Shown here: positions 34,247-43,795 of the stretch, one piece after another
Numbering within the stretch: the first letter of the stretch is position 1
Layout: each line of letters begins with the position of its first letter
Assembly: GCF_013170805.1 (NCBI RefSeq)
Contig: NZ_CP051293.1
Span: 62,001 to 126,000, forward strand
Direction: 5' to 3'
DNA from: Mesorhizobium sp. NZP2077
GTDB taxonomy: Bacteria; Pseudomonadota; Alphaproteobacteria; Rhizobiales; Rhizobiaceae
Length of the DNA stretch: 64,000 nt
Position numbers and translations under genes: made by a program
Notes under the pieces: model-generated
Databases searched by the model: none
What the model was told of the DNA's origin: nothing
What the model saw: the letters and a program-made list of their open reading frames with translations, nothing else

Positions 34247-36392
34247 CGGCGAAAGTCAGGCGCCGGCTTTCGCGGCGGCGTTGCAACAGGCCGATGGTGG
34301 CGCGGCGTGCGTTTTCCAGAAAGCGGTCCCAGCGGCTTGGGTTGTGCACGACATCGGCGCGGTAGAAGGATGGGCACAGCACCGCCGCATCGGCGACCTC
34401 GCCGCAATTGCCGCAGCCGACGCAGCTCTGGTCGATGCTCGCCACCGGATCGTCGCGCAGCGGATCGTCGAGCGATTTCACCGACAGCGACGGGCAGCCG
34501 GACAGCCGCATGCAGGCATGGTCGCCGGTGCAGATGTCCTCGTCGACGCCGAATTTCGGCTTCACCACACGCTCGCCGCCCTTGATCGCCTTGTCGACCA
34601 GAGGCTTTTCGCGGCGCTGCCGGTTGAGCATGCATTCGGACGAGGCGACGATGACCTTCGGGCCCTTCTCTTCCGTCGTCAGCGCCTCGCGCAACGTGTC
34701 CTGCATCTTGGTCACGTCATAGGTGCGGTCGACATGGCGCAGCCATTTGACGCCCATGCCTTTCACCGCCTCGGTGATCGGATGCTTTGTCGACTTGGTC
34801 TTGTTGCCGGCGCGCGATGACAGGATGTCCTGCCCACCCGTGGCGGCGGAGTAGAAATTGTCGACGATGACGATGACGCCGTCGTTCTTGTTGAACACCG
34901 CATTGCCGATCGAGGAGGTCAGGCCGTTGTGCCAGAAACCGCCATCGCCGACGAAGGAGATCGAGCGGCGCTTGGCGTCGGGCGAATTGAACGCCGAGGC
35001 CGAGGCCGGCCCGAGACCGTAGCCCATGGTGGTGGCGCCGAGTTCGAAAGGCGGCATGATCGAGAACAAATGGCAGCCGATGTCGGAAGCGATGTGGTGC
35101 TTGCCGAGCTCTTGCTCGACCAGTTTCGTCGCGGCAAAGATCGGCCGCTCCGGGCAGCCGATGCAGAAGCCCGGCGGGCGACCGGGCACGACATTGATCA
35201 GGTCCGCGGTGTCGACGCCGTCCCCTACCTTGTTGGGCGCGCGCACTTCGCCCGGCAACAGGTGCGGCGCCTCGGCGCGCAGGAAGGTGCCGATGCCGTC
35301 GAGCATGACCTGGCCGGTATACTCGCCGGCCATCGGCAGATATTCCTTGCCGACCAGCCTGGTGCCGCGCCCGGCCTTGTGCAGCATCGCGGCGAAGGCC
35401 TGCTCGATGTAATTGGGCTGGCCTTCCTCGACGACCAGCACCGCCTGCTTGCCCTCGCAGAAGGACAGGAATTCGTCGTCGATCAGGGGATAGACGGCGT
35501 TGAGCACGTAGAGCGGCACATCCGTCTCGCCGTAAGTGTCGGCAAGGCCGAGACGCTGCAGCGCGCGGATGACCGAATTGTACATGCCACCCTGCATGAC
35601 GATGCCGACCGAGCCGTGGTCCGAGCCGAAGAATTCGTTGATCTTGTTCTTGGCGATGAAGTCCACCGCCGCCGGCCAGCGTTTCTGCACCTTTTCTTTC
35701 TCGTGCAGGAAGGAGGCGGGCGGCAGCACGATGCGGCCGGTGTCGCGGCGCGGTGCGTCGAGCGCGTCGGCGACCGTCATCGGCGGCCGCTTGTTGTCCT
35801 TGGCGATGAAATGGCCGTGGACGTGGCAGCAGCGGATGCGCACCTGCAGCATGACCGGGGTGTTTGAAATCTCGGACAGTTCGAAGCCGTCCTCCACCGC
35901 CTTGACGATCGACGGCAGGTTCGGGCGCGGGTCGAGCAGCCAGACCTGGCTCTTCATGGCGAAGGCGTGGCTGCGCTCCTGCATGATCGAGGAGCCCTCG
36001 CCGTAATCCTCGCCGACGATGATCAGCGCGCCGCCGGTGACGCCGCCGGAGGCAAGGTTGGCAAGCGCATCGGATGCGACATTGGTGCCGACGGTCGACT
36101 TGAAGGTCGCCGCACCACGAATGGGATAATGCACCGAGGCGGCAAGCATGGCGGTGGCGGTGGCTTCCGAGGCGCTGGCCTCGAAATGCACGCCAAGCTC
36201 GCCCAGAATATCCTGCGCGTCGGCCAGCACGTCCATCAGATGGCTGATCGGCGCACCCTGATAACCGCCGACATAGCCGACGCCGCATTGCAGCAGCGCC
36301 TTGGTGATGGCGAGGATGCCTTCACCGGCAAACTCCTCGCCGGCGCCGAGCCTCAGTTTTTCGACTTCCTTGGCAAAAGACCGTTCGGCCAT
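34239..36392 (-). CDS. Indolepyruvate oxidoreductase subunit alpha-like protein
   Basis: A 717 aa thiamine-diphosphate and iron-sulphur enzyme of the indolepyruvate:ferredoxin oxidoreductase family. The N-terminal half has the pyrimidine-type domain (GVGYVGGYQGAPISHLMDVL). The TPP site GDGGFWHNG is near residue 480, followed by the cofactor-binding NFYSAATGG. The C terminus carries two cysteine clusters for 4Fe-4S centres (CTGDHACMRLSGC near 611; CVGCGNCG near 653). It makes arylacyl-CoA from aryl 2-oxo acids. ATG 36392 has GGAAGG upstream; the ORF also extends further up. It lies in an operon after a MarR gene. Confidence 0.9.
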   Translation of the reverse strand: MAERSFAKEVEKLRLGAGEEFAGEGILAITKALLQCGVGYVGGYQGAPISHLMDVLADAQDILGELGVHFEASASEATATAMLAASVHYPIRGAATFKSTVGTNVASDALANLASGGVTGGALIIVGEDYGEGSSIMQERSHAFAMKSQVWLLDPRPNLPSIVKAVEDGFELSEISNTPVMLQVRIRCCHVHGHFIAKDNKRPPMTVADALDAPRRDTGRIVLPPASFLHEKEKVQKRWPAAVDFIAKNKINEFFGSDHGSVGIVMQGGMYNSVIRALQRLGLADTYGETDVPLYVLNAVYPLIDDEFLSFCEGKQAVLVVEEGQPNYIEQAFAAMLHKAGRGTRLVGKEYLPMAGEYTGQVMLDGIGTFLRAEAPHLLPGEVRAPNKVGDGVDTADLINVVPGRPPGFCIGCPERPIFAATKLVEQELGKHHIASDIGCHLFSIMPPFELGATTMGYGLGPASASAFNSPDAKRRSISFVGDGGFWHNGLTSSIGNAVFNKNDGVIVIVDNFYSAATGGQDILSSRAGNKTKSTKHPITEAVKGMGVKWLRHVDRTYDVTKMQDTLREALTTEEKGPKVIVASSECMLNRQRREKPLVDKAIKGGERVVKPKFGVDEDICTGDHACMRLSGCPSLSVKSLDDPLRDDPVASIDQSCVGCGNCGEVADAAVLCPSFYRADVVHNPSRWDRFLENARRATIGLLQRRRESRRLTFADA

Positions 36393-36452
36393 TTTTTCAA
36401 TCCTTCCCTTACCGCCCGGCCCGTTATCGCCAGGCATCGGCGGCGCGTAGGT

Positions 36453-36935
36453 CTAGATGTCGTGCTTGCGAATGTTCTTCAGCATCTTCAGAAGCGTAGC
36501 GATCAGTGCTGCATATTCGGCGTCGTCGATATCGTCGAACATCGCCTCGAACGCGTCATGCATGGCCGGCCAGGCGCGGGTGAACTCGGCGCGACCGTCG
36601 TCGGTCAGGAAGACGTGGCGGATGCGGCTGTCGGTGACGCCCTGCTCGCGCCGCACGAAGCCTTGCCCCTCCAGCGTGTCGAGCGTGCGGCTCAAGGTCG
36701 ACTGCTCGATGACAGTGTAGACTGAGAGATCGTTGACGGTGACGCCGTCGGCAACCGAAAGCACCGCCAGCGTGCGCACCTGCGGAATGGTCAGGCCCTG
36801 TTTGCGGAAATCGTCGCGCAAGGTGGCGTTGTAGCGGCCCATGATGCGGTTCATCAGATAGGGCGCGAATTGCTGCAGGCCGATCTGGCCGAGTGTCGAA
36901 ATGCGCTGGCGTTGTTCTCCGACCTTCTGCTCCAT
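36453..36935 (-). CDS. MarR-family transcriptional regulator (first of two)
   Basis: A 160 aa winged-helix repressor. The helix-turn-helix and wing run through LTIPQVRTLAVLSVADGVTVNDLSVYTVIEQSTLSRTLDTLEGQGFVRREQGVTDSRIRHVFLTDDGR; the flanking helices form the dimer domain. MarR proteins bind small aromatic ligands and release operator DNA. It is translationally coupled to the FAD oxidoreductase upstream (TGATG) and lies between that gene and iorA, so it probably controls this operon. The palindrome at 39450-39463 is a candidate site. Confidence 0.9.
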   Translation of the reverse strand: MEQKVGEQRQRISTLGQIGLQQFAPYLMNRIMGRYNATLRDDFRKQGLTIPQVRTLAVLSVADGVTVNDLSVYTVIEQSTLSRTLDTLEGQGFVRREQGVTDSRIRHVFLTDDGRAEFTRAWPAMHDAFEAMFDDIDDAEYAALIATLLKMLKNIRKHDI

Positions 36936-38506
36936 CACAGCCTCCCGGCCAGGAGAAAGCCTGAGCCGCCGCCGAGACCGGCGCCGGGATGGGTCGAGGC
37001 GCCGATATGGTAGAGGTTCTTGATGCCGGTCTGGTGGTTGCGGCTGGTCTTGAACGGCCGCCACAGGAACGCCTGGTCGATGGTCGAGGAGCCGCCATAG
37101 GGATCGCCGCCGACCAGATTGATGTTCATCGCTTCGAGATCGGCCGGCGAATAGGCACGCCGCGCAATCACGCTATCCTTGAAGCCGTCGATATGGCTGG
37201 CGAGGATGGCTTCCGCACGATCGGCATAGGCTTCGCGCAATGCGTCGGTCCATTGTCCGTCAGCGGGCGCCTCAAGCTTGCCGGCGGCATCGCCCTTGAT
37301 ATGGCGGGGCGCCTCGGGCAGTTGCAGCCACAGGATCGCCTTGCCTTGCGGGCAGCGCGACGGGTCGAGCGCGTGCGGCTGGCCGACGCAGATGGTCGGC
37401 ATCTCCGGCAGCAAGCCGCGCACCGCCTCGTTGCAGGCCTTCGACACACCATCCAGGCCTGGCGTCAGGTGCAGCAGCGCCACCTTATCCAGTCCTTCAC
37501 CACGCCACACCAGCGGCCTGTCGAGGGCGTAGTGGATCTGGAAGTTGCCTTTTCCGTAGCGGTATGTCCGCGTCGCCTCGACATTGTCCCTGGGCGCCTC
37601 GCCACCGAGCAGCCGGCCATAAAGCTGCGTCGGCGTGACCGAGCAGATGACGCTCTTCTTCGCATGGACCGTTTCGCCGGAGGCCAGCCGCACGCCGGTG
37701 GCGCGACCACCAGCCAGGATGATGGAGGCAACGTCCGCTCCGGTGGAGATGACGCCGCCGCGCTCGGTGATCAATGCCTCGAAGGCCGACAACAGGTTCT
37801 TTGCCCCGCCCTTGACGACCGGGGCGCCGGCGGCTTCGAGCGCGAAGGCGATCACCTTGGCGATCTGGCCGGAGAATGCATCTTCCGGCCCAAGCCCGGC
37901 ATGCAGCACCCAGGGCGCCCACAGGGCCTGGATGGTTTCGGACTGGTAGGTGCTTTCCAACCAGCTGCGCGCCGGCACCAGCGCTTCGCCGAGAAAGGCG
38001 GCAAGGCCGCGCGGACCACGCCGCCAGGCATCGCCGGCCAGCAGCTTCGCCGTCGGATAAGACCACAGGCTGCCGCCGAGCAGGCCGAACAGCAGGCCGG
38101 CATTGCGCTCGATGCCGCCGACATCGTCCGCGTGCCTATCGCCATCGCCGGCGGCGATCGCGTTGAGGGCGGCGATATTGGCGGCGCGATCGGTGCTCAG
38201 CACGGCATGACTGCCATCCGGCCTCAGCACGCCGGTCGGCGTGCCGGTGTGGCAGAACTCCAGCCCGTGTCGGGCAAGATCGCCGCCCAATGCCGCAAAG
38301 GCCGGCGAGGTGATGAACAGCACGAAGGTCGTCGCCATCACGTCGTGGATGAAACCGGGCGCGGTGATCTCCTCGGTGCGCATGCAGCCGCCGATGCGGT
38401 CGTTGCGCTCCAGCACGAGCACATTGGCGCCCTTGCCGCCAAGCATCGCCGCGCAGACCAGCGCGTTGATGCCGCTGCCGACGATGATGTGATCGGGGGC
38501 TTTCAT
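36935..38506 (-). CDS. Phytoene-desaturase-like FAD-dependent oxidoreductase (first of two)
   Basis: A 523 aa flavoprotein of the amine-oxidase / phytoene-desaturase family. The dinucleotide site is IIVGSGINALVCAAMLGGKG with the following ERNDRIGG; a central FAD-contact segment is TGVRLASGETVHAKKSVICS; and the C terminus has the GASTHPGAGLGGGSGFLLAG motif. It probably oxidises a small hydrophobic substrate in the cytoplasm. It has a diverged paralogue at 39480-41054 on the other side of the cyclase gene. ATG 38506 opens the FAD domain directly. Confidence 0.85.
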   Translation of the reverse strand: MKAPDHIIVGSGINALVCAAMLGGKGANVLVLERNDRIGGCMRTEEITAPGFIHDVMATTFVLFITSPAFAALGGDLARHGLEFCHTGTPTGVLRPDGSHAVLSTDRAANIAALNAIAAGDGDRHADDVGGIERNAGLLFGLLGGSLWSYPTAKLLAGDAWRRGPRGLAAFLGEALVPARSWLESTYQSETIQALWAPWVLHAGLGPEDAFSGQIAKVIAFALEAAGAPVVKGGAKNLLSAFEALITERGGVISTGADVASIILAGGRATGVRLASGETVHAKKSVICSVTPTQLYGRLLGGEAPRDNVEATRTYRYGKGNFQIHYALDRPLVWRGEGLDKVALLHLTPGLDGVSKACNEAVRGLLPEMPTICVGQPHALDPSRCPQGKAILWLQLPEAPRHIKGDAAGKLEAPADGQWTDALREAYADRAEAILASHIDGFKDSVIARRAYSPADLEAMNINLVGGDPYGGSSTIDQAFLWRPFKTSRNHQTGIKNLYHIGASTHPGAGLGGGSGFLLAGRL

Positions 38507-38568
38507 TGACAGTAGCTTTCGACCGTCGGGCCTGCGCGCATGATCTTCTCCCGAAGACCCACCTCGCT

Positions 38569-39360
38569 CTATTTTCCCGACACCAGCGCCAGGGCGCGGA
38601 TCGGGCTGCCGGTGCCGTGTTCGATCTTGAGCGGTGCCGCGATCAGGATGGCGCCTTTCGGCGGCAGCTGGTCGAGGTTGCAAAGGCTGGCCAGCCCATA
38701 GCGGTTGGCCTTGTGCATCAGCGTGTGCGCCGGGAATGGCGGCTCCATGCCGCCGGCCTTGCCGGCATCGGTGCCGATCGTCTCCGAGCCCCAGCCCTTG
38801 ATATCCTTGCTGATCAGGAACTGGATGGCTTCCGCCGTCGGGCCGGGCGTGTGCGGACCGGTGTCGTTGGCGTTGAGGAACTCGGCTTCCGAGCCGTTGC
38901 GCTTGTACCAGTCGGTGCGCATCACCACCCATTCGCCGGCATTGATGGCGCCATGCTTGGCTTCCCACGCCTTGATGTGGTCGACGGTGAGCAGGAAATC
39001 ATGGTCGGCGGCGGCTTCCTTCGAGCAGTCGATGACATTGACCGGGCCAACGAAATTCTGCGCCGGAATGGTGTCGGTGGCGCCGTCCGGATAGTCCTTG
39101 CCGCTGATCCAGTGCTGCGGCGCATCGAAATGCGTGCCCGAATGCTCGCCGAGCTTCAGCCAGTTCCACGCCCACCACGGACCGTTCTTGTCATAGCGGG
39201 AGATGTTGTGGATCTCGACCTTCGGCGTGTCGACGGCAAGCTCCGGCGGCAGCTTGATCAGCGGCGTATCGGGACCGAGTTGCGCCGAGAGGTCCACCAC
39301 CTTGATGGCGCCTGACAGCAGCTGGCCGGCGACTTCGCCGAGGAGTTTTTGGGTGTCCAT
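38569..39360 (-). CDS. Cyclase-family metal-dependent hydrolase, candidate isatin hydrolase or formamidase
   Basis: A 263 aa protein of the kynurenine-formamidase-like cyclase family. The metal motif HSGTHFDAPQHW has H73, H77, D79 and H83, and VDLSAQLGPDTPL near the start is typical. Such enzymes hydrolyse amide bonds such as those in isatin, N-formylkynurenine or related cyclic imides. The length is nearer to the isatin hydrolases I recall (about 260 aa) than to bacterial KynB (about 210). It is the first gene of the leftward cyclase-FAD-MarR-iorAB operon. ATG 39360 is chosen because GAGGGAACA lies upstream. Confidence 0.85.
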   Translation of the reverse strand: MDTQKLLGEVAGQLLSGAIKVVDLSAQLGPDTPLIKLPPELAVDTPKVEIHNISRYDKNGPWWAWNWLKLGEHSGTHFDAPQHWISGKDYPDGATDTIPAQNFVGPVNVIDCSKEAAADHDFLLTVDHIKAWEAKHGAINAGEWVVMRTDWYKRNGSEAEFLNANDTGPHTPGPTAEAIQFLISKDIKGWGSETIGTDAGKAGGMEPPFPAHTLMHKANRYGLASLCNLDQLPPKGAILIAAPLKIEHGTGSPIRALALVSGK

Positions 39361-39449
39361 TGTCTTCTGTTCCCTCTTTTCGGTGATGATCAAGGCTCGT
39401 CTCGGCCCTTAATATCCTACTAGACGAAAACATATGCATCTGCAATTAT

Positions 39450-39463
39450 CTTTAAGCATAAAG
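39450..39463. promoter_or_regulatory. Candidate MarR operator, site 1
   Basis: CTTTAAGCATAAAG has perfect CTTTA/TAAAG arms around AGCA. It lies in the 119-bp divergent gap between the cyclase operon and the second FAD oxidoreductase, 17 bp before the GTG of the latter. Related sites are at 47084, 54299 and 55188. Confidence 0.55.
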
Positions 39464-39479
39464 GAAATAGGAACGGGGC

Positions 39480-41054
39480 GTGAGCGAGTTCGACGCCATC
39501 TTTGTCGGGGCGGGCCACAACAGTCTGGCATGCGCCGCGCATCTGGCGCTCAAAGGCTGGAAAACCGGGATTTTTGAGCGCAGTGCAACAATCGGCGGCG
39601 CCGTCCAGACCCGCGAATTCACCCTTCCAGGCTTCCGTCACGATTTCGGCGCGATGAATCTGAGCCTGTTTGCCGGCTCTGCCTTCCACCGGAAATATGC
39701 AAATGAATTGAAAGCACAGGGGCTGGAGTTCGCGCCGGTCGCCGACTGTTTTGCCAGCGCCTTTCCGGATGGACGCTGGTTCGGCGTCAGCAACGATCTG
39801 GAAAGGACGGCGGCGCGCATGGCCGCTTTCTCCGCAGCCGATGCCGCGACATGGCGCAAGCTGGTTACCGCCTTCCCGGCGGAGGCCGAGCATCTGTTCC
39901 GGCTGCTGGGTTCGCCGATGAGCGCTCGTGCGCTTGCCGGCACCGCCTGGAACCTGTGGCGCAAGAAGGGCATGTCCGGCGCACTAGGCACCGGCCGGCT
40001 GCTGCTTTCCTCACCGCGCGCCTGGCTTGAGGAAAACTTCGAGTCGTCGCATGTGCGCGCGACGCTCGCCACCTGGGGCATGCATCTCGATTTCGCGCCC
40101 GATATCGCCGGCGGCGCCGTGTTCCCCTATCTGGAATCGATGGCCAACCAGAGCTTTGGCATGGTGCTGGGCAAGGGCGGCGCCGACACCATGATCCACG
40201 CTTTATCGGGCATGGTGACGGCTGCCGGCGGCAAGATCGTCACCGGCGCCGAGGTGGCCGAGATCATGATTTCCGCTGGCAAGGCGACCGGCGTGCGGCT
40301 TGCATCCGGCGAGACGCACACAGCGACCAAGGCGGTCGTCGCCGGCGTCGCACCCAAGGCGCTGACTGGTAAACTGCTGCCCAACGGTTCCGGCAATGCC
40401 GGCTTCGATACGGCGATGCAAAAATTCCGCTACGCGCCGGGCACGATGATGATCCATCTGGCGCTCGACGATTTGCCGGACTGGCGCGCCGGAGCAGAGT
40501 TGCGGCAGTTTGCCTATGTCCACCTGTCGCCGTCGCTCGATGCGATGTCGCGCACCTATCAGCAGGCGATGGCAGGCATGCTGCCGCACGAGCCGGTTCT
40601 GGTCGTCGGCCAGCCTACAGCGATCGATCCGTCGCGCGCGCCTGAAGGCAAGCATGTGCTGTGGGTGCAGGTGCGCATGCTGCCTGCCGAAATCCTGGGC
40701 GATGCCGCAGGCAAGATCGCGCCCGCGCATTGGGACCAGGTCAAGGACCGCTACGCCGAGCGCATACTCGACATCATCGAGACCTATGCGCCGGGCTTGC
40801 GCGCGAAAATCCTCGGCCGGGCGGTGTTCTCACCCATTGATCTCGAGCGCGAGAACCCGAACCTCGTCGGCGGCGACCAGGTCTGCGGCAGCCATCATCT
40901 GGCGCAGAATTTTTTGTTCCGTCCGGCGCGTGGTTTTGCCGGCTGGAACACGCCGCTCGCGAATCTGCATCTCACGGGCGCCGCGACATGGCCGGGCGCC
41001 GGCACCGGTGCGGCCTCCGGCTTCATGCTCGCGCAACAGCTTGGCGGGAGGTAG
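39480..41054 (+). CDS. Phytoene-desaturase-like FAD-dependent oxidoreductase (second of two)
   Basis: A 524 aa flavoprotein, start GTG 39480 (MSEFDAIFVGAGHNSLACAA). It has the FAD dinucleotide site AIFVGAGHNSLACAAHLALKGW with FERSATIGGA, the central ATGVRLASGETHTATKAVVAG and the C-terminal GAATWPGAGTGAASGFML. It is clearly related to the gene at 36935-38506 and transcribed away from it. It leads a rightward run continuing into an ABC transporter, so its substrate may be imported. Specific reaction unknown. Confidence 0.86.
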   Translation: MSEFDAIFVGAGHNSLACAAHLALKGWKTGIFERSATIGGAVQTREFTLPGFRHDFGAMNLSLFAGSAFHRKYANELKAQGLEFAPVADCFASAFPDGRWFGVSNDLERTAARMAAFSAADAATWRKLVTAFPAEAEHLFRLLGSPMSARALAGTAWNLWRKKGMSGALGTGRLLLSSPRAWLEENFESSHVRATLATWGMHLDFAPDIAGGAVFPYLESMANQSFGMVLGKGGADTMIHALSGMVTAAGGKIVTGAEVAEIMISAGKATGVRLASGETHTATKAVVAGVAPKALTGKLLPNGSGNAGFDTAMQKFRYAPGTMMIHLALDDLPDWRAGAELRQFAYVHLSPSLDAMSRTYQQAMAGMLPHEPVLVVGQPTAIDPSRAPEGKHVLWVQVRMLPAEILGDAAGKIAPAHWDQVKDRYAERILDIIETYAPGLRAKILGRAVFSPIDLERENPNLVGGDQVCGSHHLAQNFLFRPARGFAGWNTPLANLHLTGAATWPGAGTGAASGFMLAQQLGGR

Positions 41055-41167
41055 GACCGACGATTGCATAGAGGCGACGAGGGGCATGGCGCTGCTGCCA
41101 CCAAGCCTGAACCAATGAAGTGACATTGCCGCGCGACGAAAACAGAAAACCAACAAGGGGAACGACC

Positions 41168-42697
41168 ATGACAATCAACAGACGCGAATTGCTGGGATAC
41201 AGTGCCGCGGCACTCGGCGTAGCCGCCGTGGGCTTGCCACAGATCGCCAAGGCGGCCGCAGGCGAACTGACCATCGCCTACAATGTCAACCTGCCGTCCT
41301 GGGATCCGACCACCGGACCCTCCGCCGTCAACCCGACTATCCAGGGCCTTTACCAGTCGGTGTTCGACCAATTCATCCCGCAGAAGCCGGACCTGTCCTT
41401 CGCACCCGGCCTGCTCACCGAATGGGGCTGGAACGATGACCGCACCAAGGTGACGATGACGGTGCGCGAAGGCGTGAAATGGCATGATGGCTCGCCCTTC
41501 ACGCCCGAGGACGTCGTCTGGTCGCTGCAGCGGGCGGGCGACGAAAAGACCGGCAACCCGATCCAGTTCGTCTGGAAGAACGTCAACAATTTCAAGATCG
41601 ACGGCAACAAGATCACCGGCGACGTGGTGCAGTTCGACCCGGTCTATTTCAAGTGGATGTCGTTCCTGACCGGCTACATCCTGCCGAAGGCCTATTACGA
41701 GAAGGTCGGCGCCGAAGGTTTCGAGAAGGCGCCGATCGGCACCGGCCCTTACATGGTGGAAAAATTCGAGCGCAATGCCTTCCTGCGGCTGAAGGCCAAT
41801 CCGAACTATTGGGGCGGCAAGCCGGCATTCGAGAATGTGACGATCAAGTTCGTAACCGACGCGGCGAGCCGTGTCGCCGAAATCGAGTCCGGTTCCTCGC
41901 AGGTGACGCTCGAAATCCCCTACGAAGAATATGACCGGCTGATCGCCAAGGACGGTCTGGCCGGCTCGTGCAAGAACGTCTCCGACATCGGCATGATCTT
42001 CTTCAACGACATCGAGGCGATGCTGGACAAGAACGTCCGCCAGGCAGCGGTGATGTCGATCGACAAGAAGCTGCTCGTCGACCGCCTGCTGCGCGGCTAC
42101 GGCCAGCCCATCGACACGCTGGAGACGCCGGAATACACGGCCTACGATGCGTCGATCAAGGTCGAGCACAATCCGGAGAAGGCCAAGGAATTGCTGGCCG
42201 CCTCCGGCTATTCGCCGGAAAAGCCGGTCAAGTTCACCATCCAGACGACCAAGGGCTTCAAGCCCAAGGACTACGAGATGATCCAGGCGATCGTCGGCAT
42301 GTGGCGCAAGGTCGGCATCGAGGCGACGATCGAGGTCTACGAGATCGCCAAGCATTACGAGTTGCGCGCCGCCGACAAGCTGGCGCCGGCCGCCTTCTAC
42401 AACTGGGGCAATGCCATCGGCGACCCGACCACCTCGACCGGCTTTGCCATGTATGGCCCAAGCCCGCATTCGGTGTGGGACAGCCAGGACCTGATCGACA
42501 TGATCAACCCGCTGTGGGGCGAGAAGGACGAGGCCAAGCGCATTACCGGCTGGAAGGCGGTCGACAAATACATCGCCGAGCAGGCCTATGTGCTGCCGCT
42601 GATGCAGTATGCGCAGCCGATCGTGCACGCCAAGGGCGTCAACGTGGTCCAGCACATTTCCGGTGCGCTGCTGCCGGCCCTGATGACCCCGGCCTGA
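41168..42697 (+). CDS. Dipeptide/oligopeptide-type ABC transporter substrate-binding protein
   Basis: A 509 aa periplasmic binding protein, SBP_bac_5 family. The N-terminal INRRELLGYSAAALGVAAV is a Tat-like signal ending near AKAAAGE. Core features include VREGVKWHDGSPFTPEDVVWSLQR, the GTGPYMVEKFERN loop and NPNYWGGKP. It starts at ATG 41168 with GGGGAACG upstream and is followed by a perfect 10-bp hairpin before the permease gene. The ligand is unknown; the context in an aromatic catabolic region suggests a small peptide or an aromatic compound. Confidence 0.9.
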   Translation: MTINRRELLGYSAAALGVAAVGLPQIAKAAAGELTIAYNVNLPSWDPTTGPSAVNPTIQGLYQSVFDQFIPQKPDLSFAPGLLTEWGWNDDRTKVTMTVREGVKWHDGSPFTPEDVVWSLQRAGDEKTGNPIQFVWKNVNNFKIDGNKITGDVVQFDPVYFKWMSFLTGYILPKAYYEKVGAEGFEKAPIGTGPYMVEKFERNAFLRLKANPNYWGGKPAFENVTIKFVTDAASRVAEIESGSSQVTLEIPYEEYDRLIAKDGLAGSCKNVSDIGMIFFNDIEAMLDKNVRQAAVMSIDKKLLVDRLLRGYGQPIDTLETPEYTAYDASIKVEHNPEKAKELLAASGYSPEKPVKFTIQTTKGFKPKDYEMIQAIVGMWRKVGIEATIEVYEIAKHYELRAADKLAPAAFYNWGNAIGDPTTSTGFAMYGPSPHSVWDSQDLIDMINPLWGEKDEAKRITGWKAVDKYIAEQAYVLPLMQYAQPIVHAKGVNVVQHISGALLPALMTPA

Positions 42698-42715
42698 TAT
42701 CGGCCTGGAATTGCC

Positions 42716-42741
42716 GCGCGCCGTCGTCAATGACGGCGCGC
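42716..42741 (+). terminator. Hairpin between binding-protein and permease genes (attenuator candidate)
   Basis: GCGCGCCGTC (42716-42725) and GACGGCGCGC (42732-42741) form a perfect 10-bp stem with a GTCAAT loop, followed by ATTTTCC. It is inside the operon, so partial termination or 3'-end protection of the binding-protein message is likelier than full termination. Confidence 0.65.
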
Positions 42742-42787
42742 ATTTTCCATCGGGCATACGAGCCCACGGGCTCCCGCAAAGATTTAC

Positions 42788-43795
42788 ATGCTTCTGCAAC
42801 GATTCCTGATCCGTCTTCTGACGATGCTGATCACGCTGTTCGGCGTGGCCGTCGTCGTGTTCGTCGTGATCCGCGTCGCGCCTGGCGATCCGATCGCCAT
42901 GATGCTGCCGCCCGGCGCGACGGAGGCCGACATTGCCCGGCTGCGGGCGCTCTACGGGCTCGACAAGACGATCGTGCAACAATTCTTCATCTGGCTGTCC
43001 GGCGTCGTCAGGGGCGATTTCGGCACCTCGATCTCGCTTAGGCAAGAGGTGCTCGGCCTGGTCTTCAACCGGCTGCCGGCGACGCTGGAACTGGCCGTCG
43101 TCGCGCTGGTCATGGCGGTGGGGCTCGGCGGCACGACGGCGATAATCGGTGCGCGTGAGCGTGGCACGGCGGCCGAGGCCGGCATCGACATCGCCAGTGG
43201 TGCCACCCTTTCCATTCCGGATTTCCTGTGGGGCCTGGTGCTGATCCTGCTGTTCGGCGTGCTGGTGCCGATCTTCGACATTTCCGGCCGCGTGTCGCCG
43301 CAGCTCGACCTGCCTTTTGTTACCCAGTTCTACCTGTTCGAGAGCATTTTACGCCTGCGCCTCGACCTGACCTGGGACCTGCTGAAGCATATGCTGATGC
43401 CGGCGGTGGCGCTGGCGTTGCCGCTGGCGGCGATCATCTCGCAGCTGCTGAAACAGTCGCTGAAGGAGGTGCTGGACCTCGACTATGTCGTGCTGGCGCG
43501 GGTGAAGGGGTTTTCGGAGACGCAGGTCATCCTGCGCGAGGCGCTGAAGAACGCCGCTTTGCCGACGCTGACCCTGGTCGGCGTGCAGTTCACCTTCCTC
43601 ATCGGCGGCACGGTCATCGTCGAGCGGCTGTTTTCCTACGAAGGCCTCGGCAACATGGCGATCGACGCCGTCATCAACCGCGACCTGCCGCTGATCCAAG
43701 GCATCGTGCTGGTTTTCGCGCTGCTGTTCGTGCTGATCAACCTCACCGTCGACATGATGTATGCGCTGCTCAATCCGAGGCTGCGCCATGGATAG
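42788..43795 (+). CDS. DppB-type ABC transporter permease
   Basis: A 335 aa inner-membrane subunit with six predicted helices. It begins MLLQRFLIRLLTMLITLFGV and the segment PGDPIAMMLPPGATEADIARLRALYGLDK is typical of DppB-like permeases. The EAA loop for the ATPase is YVVLARVKGFSETQVILREALKNA. It overlaps the next permease gene by 8 bp, which indicates a single polycistronic message. Confidence 0.92.
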   Translation: MLLQRFLIRLLTMLITLFGVAVVVFVVIRVAPGDPIAMMLPPGATEADIARLRALYGLDKTIVQQFFIWLSGVVRGDFGTSISLRQEVLGLVFNRLPATLELAVVALVMAVGLGGTTAIIGARERGTAAEAGIDIASGATLSIPDFLWGLVLILLFGVLVPIFDISGRVSPQLDLPFVTQFYLFESILRLRLDLTWDLLKHMLMPAVALALPLAAIISQLLKQSLKEVLDLDYVVLARVKGFSETQVILREALKNAALPTLTLVGVQFTFLIGGTVIVERLFSYEGLGNMAIDAVINRDLPLIQGIVLVFALLFVLINLTVDMMYALLNPRLRHG

